Position numbers and translations under genes: made by a program. The notes below the pieces were generated by a model. The model had not been told where the DNA came from and ran no database searches. It saw only the letters and a list, made by a program, of their open reading frames with translations. Of a DNA stretch of 64,000 bases, positions 37,294 to 50,100 are shown one piece after another (within the stretch, counting starts at the first letter, position 1; every line of letters starts with the position of its first letter). Location: positions 16,848,217 to 16,912,216 of the forward strand of contig NC_081547.1 of assembly GCF_901000735.1 (NCBI RefSeq), in the 5' to 3' direction. The stretch comes from Corylus avellana (taxonomy: Eukaryota > Streptophyta > Magnoliopsida > Fagales > Betulaceae).

Positions 37294-38400
37294 CTTTTTT
37301 TTTTGGGTTTTTTCCATTATAACTTTGAGTTATATTTCTAAAACTTACATCACTTTTAAGGCAAGTTTTGGAGTTTGTCATTTTGATGAAACAATCTTCC
37401 AACCATTAGGGGGAGAAAATTTGTTGCCCGACTTGACACGTTGTGAGTATTTCTTGCAAATTTTTGTTTTACATAATCTTTTGCTGATGCTCTTTTTTGA
37501 GCTTTTTTCCCCTATAACTTTGAGTTATATTCCCAACACCTACATCACTTGTAAGGCACGTTTTGAAGATTGTCATATTTTATGAAACAATCTTCCAACC
37601 ATTAGGGGGAGAAAAGTTGCTGCCAGCAGCATGACAAAAAATCACCTGAAATACTTCGACATTATCTCATCTTGATCCTAGTACAAATCAATGTGAACCG
37701 AAAGTATAAAGGATCATTCATTTGCATAGTATTGTAAACCAATTACCGAATGCATTACTGACAACATGAAAATAGCAATGTCTCACACTCCAACAATGAT
37801 CAAGTTCGTATAGGACAATTAATATAACAGTAAATAAGCCTAAAGCATGCATGAGTGTTGAAAACCCTTTGGTGCAAGGATAAGATTCCTTCGAAGAGGA
37901 AAAAAAAAAAAACACAAGGAAAATAAATCAGTGCTCCTAAAGATGCCATACATACAAAATAAGCAACATAAATAAATGCTCCATCCAAACAACTTTTGTA
38001 CAAAATAATTTTTGAAAATAATCTCCTGAAGAGGAATCTCTTAAAGAGTTATCCCCTGAAGTGAATAGGTACTTGAAAATAACAATATTTTGATGTGTTA
38101 TGTAAATGCATATTTTCTTTTAAAGTTTCCATTGACATTACTGGAAGTAATGATGAAATTGAACCATAAAATATTGAAGAATGTCGACATAGAAATGATT
38201 GGCCAATGTGAAAATAAGCAATTTAGGTAGAGTTAAATTCGCTTGCAAAATGTGAAGTATTTGGACCTTGAGAGTTGTGGGTTTTGATCCCAAGGAACAC
38301 ATGACAAAATTATGCATCAAATTAAACAAAAAAGAAAATTCTACAGCAGTAATATTAAGCAAACCACAAAGAAAACTCATCACACAATCAATACAACCAA
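37294..38400 (+). mobile_element. Copia pol remnant (integrase to reverse transcriptase linker)
   Basis: Broken + strand frames give CHFDETIFQPLGGEN twice (tandem copies at about 37307-37413 and 37508-37615), a RIIHL..IVNQLPNA segment (about 37705-37750), FKVSIDITGSNDEIEP (about 38115-38170) and IEECRHRNDWPM (about 38175-38215). This is the order found in a Copia polyprotein just before the RT. Many stops; no LTRs. Confidence 0.75.
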
Positions 38401-39490
38401 TTTATTGACGAAATAGAAACCTTTTTAATAACACATCTAGAGTTTTAGGCTTCTATAATGATTAAAAGTAAGATTGTTGTAGAGTCTTTTGTGTAGATCT
38501 TAATTTTCACTGCTATTATAGAGGGCCGAACGTTTGACTGTAACATAATTGCTTAATTAAGGTTCTTAATTGCATGATTAAATTCCACGTATAGGATTAA
38601 CACTTCCTGTTTAGCGCGAGTCTAATATTGTGTTATGATTTACAGTAATGAGGAGGATTAGATGTCCGAGCATGTCAAAGAGCGATCGAGGTAAGTAGAT
38701 GCTTACGAAATGGATAAACTCTTTTAATTAAGCAAATGTGATATTTTTCCATTAGAAACGATCAACTTTTTCCTATAGGATAATTATTTCATTGATTTAT
38801 GTTATGAGCCTAAAATTTACAATATATGGTGGATCGCCTTGGTACAACAACGGGGTACCAATGTTAGTATTTATTTAAGTTTGTCTGGCATGAAAGCTAA
38901 CTATTAGAGATTTTTCGTGCAATTTCTACCTAATCAACAAATTATTTTTTCGTTGTTGGAATTAGTAAGCTTAAAGAGGCTCTCGAGGATTAGCTTAGGT
39001 TTTTGCAAGAAGAAAGAGACAATTTGCTTCAATTGAGAGATTATGTATTTCATAAAAAAAAGTATAGATTTTTTGATTTGAGTTTAATGAAATTTATATA
39101 TCAAATTTATATTTCATAAAAAAATATATATCGAAGCCTTCTAATTATTTAGAAGAAAAAAAAAATTAAAAAGGTTGGAGTGGGGAGACCAATTGTGGTT
39201 ATTTTACCTGGGCGTGACCATTGTAGCACCAACTCGTGGGAGACTGATCAAGAGAGACCTAGATAGCAAAAACCACAGGCGCACCCTCAAGACCAACCAA
39301 GTCATAGCTTAACCACCCGCCCACCAAGATTAAGAACCAATGTAGTTTATACTAATTAGGTCCTATAAAAAGAGGCTGAAGGAAAAATCCTAAAAAAAAA
39401 ATAAATGCCCCAAAGGCCCATTTCTTAAAAATAGTTATCAAATTCAGTTATGAGTTTCAGTAACTATTAATTGAGAGTTATTTTGAAATG
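38401..39490. other. Unassigned intergenic sequence
   Basis: AT-rich DNA with no recognised coding or repeat structure until about 39490. There a segment reading GGACAAAGTTTTCCTCCAAAC begins. It recurs in diverged direct form at about 39658, at the edge of the fold-back element. Confidence 0.4.
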
Positions 39491-39659
39491 GACAAAGTTT
39501 TCCTCCAAACTAGGTTAGAGAAATTTCTTTCAACCTAATCTATAAAAGTGACATGTGTCCATTTTTTTAATAACATGTGAGATGCATATGCGTTTTTAAT
39601 AAAATTTATTACAATTTTGTCCTTACTATTAAAAAAACATGTACATCTCACATGTTGGA

Positions 39660-41013
39660 CAAAAATTTCCTCTAAACCGGTTTGGAGAAAATATCATTCA
39701 ACCCATATAAAATGGTGCCAAGTGTCTAAGCATTTAATGTACACATTAAATATTAAAGGTTATTAACAGTTTACTAAGGTTAACTTTTTATTTTTTATTT
39801 TTTATTTATTTTTCTTTTGGTTAAACTTTAGACTAACGGTTTGCTTTTTCACCAAGGTTAGAACTAATGTTAAAAAGTGAAGACCTAACGTCGGATTAGA
39901 TAAAAAACCAAAAAAAAGAAAAAGAAAAAAAAGGGGGTTAGCACTAACGTTTAAAAGAAGAAGAGCTAAAGTTGGCTTAGAAGAAAAAAAAAATAATAAT
40001 AATAAAATCACATCTAAACAAGGTTAGAAAATTTTAGTAACTCTAAACAAGGTGAAGTTGATGAGTCATATCAAAAGCATACGTTTTTCTCAATTCTCTA
40101 TTTCTCAAGTCCTTTGCATATGTGACTGAAAGACTGTTGCTTTAGGAGAAGAATACATATGTGATCAGGATTTTTTGGTATATACGTGAAAACTGCTATC
40201 ATATTAAGGTACTCTTCTTGATGTTTTAACAATTAAGTCTTCGTGTTTTGGATAATAATTTGATTAATTTTAATCTCTATTAAGTTATCCCATTAATGGA
40301 GAGTTATTTTAAATTTTGATTTTTTTAAATTTTTTTTCCCTTCGTTTTTTCTTGTCTTTTCATCACTTTTATTTAGCTACTTACCAAGCCCGTGGCTTTG
40401 CGAACCATGCATGGAAGTGGAGCCATTCACTCCATTCAGGGTAAGCAAATCCATTTTTCTTTGTGTATACGAATGTTGATTTTTAAAACTCCGTCCACAA
40501 AAAAAAAAAAAAAAGGCCCCTATTTTTTTTTTTTTATTTCTTTCTCTTTTTTTCTTAAAATTGATATGTTTTTGTGCTAATACATATTGGAGACCAAGTG
40601 TAAAGTATGTGTAGTAAAGAGATCTGTTGTGGAGCCCTGATTCCTTTGTTAATAGGATAAATGAATAGTTAAAAAAAAAATAATAATAAAACAACGTTAG
40701 ATAACTCATTGTGGATAAATGAATAGTTTAGATAAAAAATTCAAAATGTTAGATAACTCTTTTTTTTTTTTTTGGGTTTTTTATCTAATCCGATGTTAGG
40801 TCTTCGCTTTTTAACGCTAGTTCTAACCTTGGTGAAAAAATAAAACATTAGTCTAATGTTTAACCAAAAGAAAAAAAGAAAGAATAACCTTAGTTAGTAA
40901 ATTGATATTAATAACCTTTAATATTTAATGTACAATTAAATGTTTAGATACTTGACATCATTTTATACGGGTGGAGGATATATATATAAAATTTTTTTTG
41001 GAGGAAATTTCTC
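39660..41013. mobile_element. Fold-back element upstream of MSH4
   Basis: The left arm (39660-39925) and right arm (40757-41013) are inverse copies over about 260 bp. Matching blocks include AAATTTCCTC, CATTTAATGTACA, TATTAAAGGTTATTAA, CACCAAGGTTAGAACTA and CGGATTAGATAAAAAAC. The roughly 830-bp loop is low-complexity and non-coding, with a partial third copy of the arm motif near 39935. The right arm ends 173 bp before the MSH4 ATG. No target duplication could be fixed. Confidence 0.8.
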
Positions 41014-41186
41014 TACTTATTAAAATTACCGGTACCAACGAGGATTAATTAGGCCGTTTAGTCTCGTTAATACAATCTCCCCGCTATTTTGCCCCCGAAT
41101 CCCGGTGCGCATGTTAAGCCAAGTACGCACCAGGCTCAACGAAGCGCTTGTAAAAACTAAAAAGCCATTGAAGCTAGGGTATAGCA

Positions 41187-44100
41187 ATGGAGGACGACGG
41201 AGGAGAGAGATCGAGCTTCGTGATAGGTCTGATAGAGAACAGAGCCAAAGAGGTGTACTATCATCTTCTGACTCTAGGATAATCTGTGTTTGTTTTTCCC
41301 GAGAAAATGCAGGGAATGATAAGAAAGTAAAATTATGGAGTAGTATTTTTACTTTTAGATGTTCAGATATTTGGAATCGAAAGACCAAAACCTTCTCCAA
41401 AATCAGCGTAATACCACTATTTTGTCTGAACTGATAAAAATAACTTCTACGTGAAGTTAAATGAATCAGAAATAATATATGAATTTATGCTTTACTCCCT
41501 TTTCCTCATCTTTCTCCTTGACCAAACAGACACTTAATAGTGCTTATTCTACCATTTAAATGATATGAGACTTGCTCATTTCTGAAACTATGGCTGCTTT
41601 GATGTTCATCTTTTTTCAACGATTTACCTTTGAAGTTTCTGCAGCTTCACGTATAGGATTTGTGCTTATACCTTTAATTATGGGTTGAAAGGTTAGGATT
41701 CATATCCCCAATATGATGATCATTTTTCCTTTACCTTAAATTACTCATTAGTGGTAAAACGTAGTCGAATTACTCCATATATAATTTGCATTTTTGGTGT
41801 TATATCAATGAATCATAGGGCCAATTGCAGCTGATTTTTTTCTTTGATTCTGAATTCAAATGTAATTTTGTTTTAATATTCTTTTGATTGAAGTGTTTAG
41901 ATCTTTGTGGATTCTCTAGGGTCAGATATGTGCTATTACATGCAATTCTGCTTGAAGGTCATAATGGAATCTAAAGATTTTGCTCTTTCTTTCGTTCTTT
42001 CATTCCTTTTCTTATAAATTGTAATAATTATATTTGATAGCTGATTCATGCCTTGATCTGTTTTTGATTTTCACGTTCAACAATTTTGAGAAAAGCAAAT
42101 ATCCGATGCATCGATTGGATTAGCAATTTACCACTGTATCACATCCCAGTGAAGGTGGTGGATTGCGTCTTTGATTGTAGAGAATGCAACGTTGTGAACC
42201 ATGTCACATGGAACCTAGATTTCTAATATCCAAAGATTGCCAAATGAGAATGGAAACGGAATCATGATTTTGTGAACACTATAGTTTTGAAGATCATTAC
42301 CAAATATTTCTGTTGGTTTGAGTTGGATGTTAATCCTTAGGAGTTGAGTGATTCAAGATACATATTACTTGAAGTGTTGAGATGCATTTCCAAATGTTAC
42401 TGAAGGTTGGTTTTGATGACTAATGTAATGCATAAGCGTAACTGACACCAATTGTGTGGTCAGGTTGGAGTTGCTGCTTTCGACTTGAGGTCAGCTTCCC
42501 TGCATCTTTCCCAATATATTGAAACTAGCAGTTCATATCAGAATACAAAAACTTTGCTGCATTTCTATGATCCCATGGTGATCATTGTTACTCCAAACAA
42601 GCTGGCACCAGAAGGTATGGTTGGAGTTTCGGAGTTGGTGGATAGATTTTGCGCTACGGTCAAGAAGGTGATAGTCCTTAATGACTGACTACCAATGCTC
42701 AGATCTTTCTCTCTCTCTCTCTCCCCCTCTCGCTCCTGCTTGTGTGTGCACCTGGACAACCAGATCCATATGTGTCTGCCTTTGTGAGTGATTTTCATTT
42801 GTTCACGAATTAATATGATATACTGCTTTGTGCAGGTTGTAGTGGCCCGTGGTTGCTTCAATGATACCAAGGTTGTGATAGATAATTATTCTCCACTGGT
42901 TTTTAAAATTTTGGGTGCTGATACTTGCATCCATTTTCTGAAATGATGTTGTGGTGTTGTGCTCCAGGGTGCCGTGCTGATAAAAAATCTAGCGGCCAAG
43001 GAGCCTTCTGCACTTGGTTTGGATACTTATTACAAGCAGTATTACCTCTGCTTGGCAGCTGCGGCAGCTACTATTAAGTGGTACTCAGCACTTTTCTTTC
43101 TACAAGTTAAGACATGAAGGTGGATATTTTAATTCTGAATCTAGTTAATTTCCGACATAACTTTATACTAGATGTTATTTTGATGAGTTTCACACTAGGG
43201 GTTCTTATCTCAATGGTTAATTACCTATTATGGCTAAGAAGCAGTAACATCCTTTTTCTAGTGTCTGATAGATATATATTTTTTTTGAGAAGCTGTTATT
43301 TTTGAAAACTTGATTTTCATTTAAGAAAGAAAGCATCATTCTGTTGAAAAATTAGAGACTTCCTCAGAAAAAGAAACAAAAAGAAAAGTAAAATTAGGGG
43401 CTTACTTTTTTATAGACTAATGCAAAACATTTGTTTACTGCTACATTGGGGAGGGTCTTAGTGTGATATGACAGTATTGATTTAAAGATGGAATGCTAGT
43501 AAACTCAGTCCAAATACAAGCTATTTTAAACCAAGCGAATTCTTATCCAAGAGGGGAGATTAATTTTGAGGTATTAAGATGGACACTTGAACCATATTGT
43601 CTCTGCTGATGTTCTGTTCCTCCTCTTTATGGGCTTTAAGGGCTCTTTAGAGTTATCATCTTTTTCTTTTATTATTTTACTTTCGCTGTACATTCTAAAT
43701 TTCCTTTGCTGCAAGGTTTAAGATTCTGCAGTTAACAAAAAAGTTCATATGATTTTGGAATTTTGTGATAGTTTCTATTGACATTTTATTTGTTCATCTG
43801 ATAGTTCTAATTTTTAAGAACTTGTGCATTATGCACGCCTTTTCATCTTGGAAGTTGCTGTAGGTAGATAATTTGTTAGGCATCTGAAGTTCGCTTGAAT
43901 ATTTGAAGAGCAATTGCACTTTTATTGTTATCATATTTGTTATCCTTTATAAGTTATTGAACTTCTAAAAACAAGTTCTAACTGCATGCGCAGGACAGAA
44001 GCAGAAAAAGGGGTCATTGTTACAAACCACTCCTTGTTGGTATGTGTTTTATGATGCATGTTCCTTCCCTTCCCATTTGAACAATTAAATTAGGAATTGT

Positions 44101-47100
44101 TGTCTGTTTTATCACCAACACATCTCTGGCTCCTAATAAAGAATTATAGATTATCTGTCACAATTTGAGGGCTGCCTCTAGGCACAAGGAGGGAGAGAGA
44201 GGGAGTGGGCATTGACAGCTGCTTTTTCTTTTGATTTGTAGCATTCCTTTAGGAAATTGCTTCTTTAATTTGGCTTAGCTACATCATATCCAAATTCATT
44301 GACACTCACATTTAACATGGGTTTGGATCTGTTAACACATGTCATAATGGTATATGTTGTGTGGTTGATCATGAGGGTTCCAAGAAAAATGATTATAATA
44401 TATTTTTTTTGATAAGTAATGTTTCATATATCAAAAGCGCAGAGGGGCGCAACCCTAGTACACAGGAAGTATACAAGAGAATGCCAAAAGGAAGAAAGAA
44501 AAAGGACAAAGAAAACAAAAGGACAGGAAAGATCCCATGGAACCCAAAACCCACAAGAACACAGCAACACCCAAACAGGCCCATAAAAACCCACCACCCA
44601 ATACAGCAACTGCCAAAAGACCCATAAAAACCCATGCCCAATAAAGACCCTCAAGGACTAAACCAAACCAGAAAACCTAAGGAGACTCCAGCGCTACCGC
44701 TTGCGAGCCGAGCCTTTCCTTCGCCGATTGGAAGCGTCACCATAATTAACGGAGCTCTTCAAATTGAACAACTCCATATTGCCTTTGTACTTGGCCCGAG
44801 CAACCTTAAAGTCCTCTTCAACAGCCTTCAACATCGCCAAAGTCGGTTCCTCATCTTCGTCACTATATGGCCAATCTAGAGGATCAAGAAAGGAGTCATC
44901 CGTCCCATCATCCCACTCCACAAACGCATCAGCCAAGCTGCTTCCCGTAGGAGGGTATACATTAAGAGGAATGGGGGAATCACCATCCACTCCATCCCAA
45001 AGCTTGCCTCCCTCATCCCTAACGATTATTTCGCCAGATGGACTGAAGCCTACCGGCCAATTCTGGGATTGAGACAGCCCACTAAAGCTGGAATCCTCCC
45101 CCTTAACAGCAACCACCATAGTTGACGACCACGCGGCCAGTGACTTAGACGGGAAAGGAGTACCCAATGCAATATCACCAGAATTGTGACCCAGTCTTTC
45201 CTCTCGAGGCAGAGGAGGAAAAGAGAACTTACCCAAAGTAGGTGAAGCGTCCTTAGCATCTAGAATTGACGAGGCTGGTGAAAGAACAGGTCTCGGCCCA
45301 AAAAAACCCTACCGGAGCAAGCCCTTCACCAGGGGAGGATTATGAACAGCTGCCTGCGAAACAGGAGCCTTCAGAGACTCTGGAACCACCGCAGAAGTGT
45401 CGAACTTGGACGCAGCTGAGCCCAGGCGAACCTCATCCTCCAAATCACCATAAGATGGTTCAGGGTCCAAAACAAGGCCAAAATCGTGACCAGCCGACCC
45501 GGGAACCAACTCGGAAACCGCACCGGAACCTGACCCGAGAACCAACTCGGACTTGATCCGCTTACCTTTCGGTTTATGGCCAGCATAACCCATAAACCCA
45601 ACCCTGAACAGCTTGCCTTTGGGTTTATGGCCAGCATAACCCATAAACCCAACCCTGAACCGCTTGCCTTTGGGCTTCTGAACCAGCCCGCCAAGGATCC
45701 GATACAGCTCAGCACAAAAATGCCCTAGGCACCTCTTCGTCTTGTTCCTTCTCACCTTAGCAGCGGCCGCCACCGGAAACGACAAGCAGTGCTGAAGCAT
45801 GGGAGAGGCACTCTCCATATCGTAACAATTCACCACTGAACACAGCTCCACTCCAGCGTTCCCCATCTCAAAACGGGAATAAGTCCAGCACTTGCGACGA
45901 TAAGAGCTGCAACCAATCGTGTCCGCCACCACGCAAGAAGAAGAGCGCAGCGCTTTCACAAAAGGCCTCCTAGCCTTTAACCCCGAAAAATGATCACCCC
46001 TCTGATTCCCCTGAATCTGCTTCCCTGCCGGAGAGGAAACCTCAGAAATCGAAGACCCGGAAGTTCTCTCCTGAAACGACAGCATCAAACGCAGCTCACC
46101 CACGAACCTATGCCAGCCCCACCCAGAACGGGCCTCTGGGATCCAGATGATACCTTTCCGACCACCTTCCGCGTAGGCGGCCACCTCCAGAAATCTCCCT
46201 GCCTTGTTACCACACCCGCTCACCATCAAAGTCTTCCCTTCCTCACAAAAATACTTGACGAAATCATCCTTCACTGGAGACTGAATCGCCTTTTCCACCA
46301 TAGCTACCAACCAAGTAGCACATTGCTGACCCACCAGAATAACCCCAACAAAACCCTTCCTTCTTTCCTCCAGACGAAAGTTCGAAGACCCATCCTTCAC
46401 CGAGAAGTTGAAGGTTTTAGCTCAACGGAGAAGCGTCGTTCCATAATCACCTCAAAGAAGCACCTTCGAGCTCTCGGAGGCATAGCAGGCCACGGATAGA
46501 GGCCAAAACCTAACGGACACGCTAGCACGCGCCCCCACTACAGCAGGAAAAAAAAAAAAAAAAAACAGAAAGAGAGAGGAGAGAGAACATAGCGTTTTTA
46601 AAAAATAGTACTGTTACTATAATTACCTGCTTCTTGTACTCTTTTTTAATTTTCCCTGCATGCATAAATGGCTTCCCTTGAAAAAAAATAATCAGTTGCT
46701 GTTAATATGTTTTGTTTGAAATATAAATCAACAAAGAGTACTGTTACTATACATCTGAGCTGAGTTCTGAGTTTCTAATTGAATCACAGTAGCAACTTCT
46801 TGATATTCTAATATAAATTCCAAATGGTCAGTGTTGTTTCTGTAAGGATTTTATGGTATTGCACTCTCATGTGTGGCACTGAAATACTTAAAACTTTAGA
46901 ATTATTATACTCCTCTTAAGAAATTCCCACCCATGGAATATGTAATAGTGGCCCCTATAATTTGTTCTTACAGATAAATGGCTCAAATGCATAACTTCAG
47001 TTTTTCAAATTTCCTCCGTTTGCCTTTATTATTTGATCTGTTTTTAGTTTATTTTTTTATTTATTTATTTTATTTATTTTTAATTAATTAATTAATTTTT

Positions 47101-50100
47101 TTTAAGAATTCTAATAGTACTTTTACTGTACAATTATCTCTTTCCCAGGTTACTTTTAATGGATCATTTGACCATATGAGCATTGATGCTACCAGGTACC
47201 ATCCCTTTCTTGCTTAATGTATTCTGGTGCTTAGCTGCTGTCCAACATATTAGTCTGGCTTAAATAGTGGTACCATCTATTAAAAAGATATTTGGTTAGT
47301 ATATATACTGGTGAGATTTATCATATAATTTAGATATGAAATCTTACAGTTGAAATTTGGTGGCAGCATCCAAAATTTGGAAATTATTGAGCCACTTCAT
47401 TCAAGCCTTTGGGGAACAAGTAACAAAAAGAGAAGTCTGTTCCACATGCTTAAGACAACTAAAACTATTGGAGGGTATGTGATGAATTGTTCAAGCTGGC
47501 TGATGTGACATGTCATATCAACCATTGCTTCATAATTTTAGCAAAATTTTCCCTTAGCTTTAAGCACATCACTGATTCTTCTCATGCCATCTTGCTCCCC
47601 CTGGAAGGGAGGGAGGGGGTTAGGGGCTTGTGCATAGAAGAAAGTGGGGTTTATGCCGTCGCTTTTCTTTTTGTTAATGTAAAATCTGTAATCTTACATT
47701 TTTTGGGATTTCTTTTCCAGGACTAGGCTTCTCCGTGCCAATATTTTGCAGCCTTTGAAAGATATTGAGACTATCAATGCTCGCCTTGATTGCCTGGTTA
47801 GTTTAAATGTGGTATTCTCAAATTTCTCAGTTGAAGCTATGTTCAATTTGGTCTATCAAACTCTTTCCCAACTTGAGACCTTCTAAATTTTCTTAAGGTC
47901 GTCTCTGTTAGGGTTCCCCTTTTTTTTATTTCCCCCTGTTGTATCTAACATTAATTACTGTGTGCTCTGTCTTTGTTAACTTTGGGAGAAGGTGTTTGCA
48001 CATGAATGAAATAATGCAATGCCTTTTTGACTCATATCTATGCTTGAAATAAGATCATGAGCAATTGCCTATATAGTTAGGTTGGACCCCTTTTTTTTTT
48101 TTTTTTTAATCCAGTAATTTTCATTGAAATGTACTTTCTTTTTTAGTTTAGTTTTTCACTAATGTTCTGTGGGACGGGTAGAAAAGGTTAGGGTTTTGGG
48201 GGGTTAGACGCCCTTGCAGTATGTTACAAGGTGAAGAAGCTGGGGGTAATTTAGAAATACTATGTAAAATTGTTTTGTAATGGCTTTAAATATGCACATT
48301 CAAGCCTGGGGAATTTCTCCAATGTTTTTGCAAGTCAAAGTTCAGAAGCTTTTGAAAGTCAAGTCAATGTTTTTGCAAGCCAAAATGGCATCGTAGAAGT
48401 AGCACTTCTAATATAACTTGCAAATTTGATTTGTTAGCTAGAAAGTAAGACATTGGCTCCATAATTTGAGTAGGGCTTTCTCAATTGGAGTCTCCTCTCA
48501 GCCTTGTTACTCTTGTTGCATTGTTTTCTGCTCTCCAGTATTTGCTGTGTGTTTGTATAATTGTTTCTAGATTTGTTAGATATGAGGTGGGCAATGGATA
48601 AAAAATCAGGTGTTGGCATGATTTGGGGTGTTGGGATCAGCCCTTGAAGGTTACTTTTTTGGAATTATTTAGTATTTCGCGATGTAAGGAGGCATGGGTG
48701 GAATATCATGTGTAGTTCTCTAATGGAAATATCCAGTGGAATATATCATTTACTAGAGGTGGATTATGTAACATCGTTTTTTCATCTTTTGTACTCTATT
48801 AGGCTAAGACAAGGAGGGAAGGATAAAATAAGTTGGATTCCCTCCAAAAGCATTTGGTAGCATGCAGTCAAAAGATTTGGGTACATGGATGTGAAACAAG
48901 AGGGCTCAAGCAACATCAGGGGGGGGAGGGGGGTGTCGATTTTTGCACTCAACACCACCATTTTGTTGTGATGTGTAAAGGACAAGTGGTCTGGTATACA
49001 ATGCTTTTGGCAGATAAATAAGAAGCAAAGGATTGTGAGATATTCTTTGGCATTATCATATTGCAACATTTGGATTTTCTGGCCAAATTGAGTTCTGATC
49101 TCTTTGCCGAAAAGTTTTAACTCAAAACGATTTTTCATTAAAAATATCTACGTCATCCGAGAGTAGTCATCAACAAAGGTAACAAAGTATTGAAATTTAT
49201 TTGACGCAACACTAAAAGGACTGGAGTGTGCTAACTCAAAGGTGTTAGAAACCTGACCAACATAGCTAGACGGTAAAGACACACGATGTTTTTTTTTTTT
49301 TGATAAGTAATTATGATATAAAAGAGCGCAAAGGGGCGCAACCCATATACACGGGAAGTATAAACTGAGAGCGTCTAGGAGGGAGAGAAATGAAAAAGAA
49401 AATCAGAGAAACTAATCACTAAAGGAGCTAGCCAAGCGGCCGTCCAAGAGTAAAGAGTAAAGAAAAAGAAATGAGTCAATTCCTCTATGGTCCTAGTGGA
49501 ATTTTCAAAACATCTAGTATTTCTTTCATTCCAAATACACCACATAAGACACAGAGGGATCATCTTCCAAACAACCGCGCTTTGAGAACGACCTCCCGAC
49601 CACCAGCTAGCAAACAAGGCCCTCACCCGGCAAGGCATGACCCAATGCAACCCAAACCGCTGAAAAATCGTGAGCCAAAGAGCCCTTGCAAGCTCATAGT
49701 GGAGAAGAAGATGATCGGCTGACTCTTCGGTCTTCTTGCATATACAACACCACTCCACTACCACTATGTTCCTCTTACGCAGCGTATCATGAGTCAAAAT
49801 TTTGCCTAGGGCTGCAGTCCAACCGAAAAAAGCCACCCGCTGAGGCGCCTTAGTACGCCAGATGCTCTTCCAAGGAAACTCCTTTTGATTAGAGATGGAC
49901 AAGGCCTTATAAAATGACTTAACCTCGAACTTGCCCTTCTTGGACGGAGACCAGCAAATACGATCAGCACTGCCTAGGGAAACCTTGCAAGAATACAACT
50001 GATCAAAAAAAGGAGAAACCAAATCCATCTCCCAATCTTGGACCGATCGTACGAAGATGACATTCCACTCAACAACCCCATTCCTCCCAATAAAATTATC

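Noticed and set aside
48900..48940. G-run (GGGGGGGGGAGGGGGG) as a possible G-quadruplex
   Set aside because: Only two clear G-runs close together, inside a decayed Copia integrase. Too weak to call a structure.
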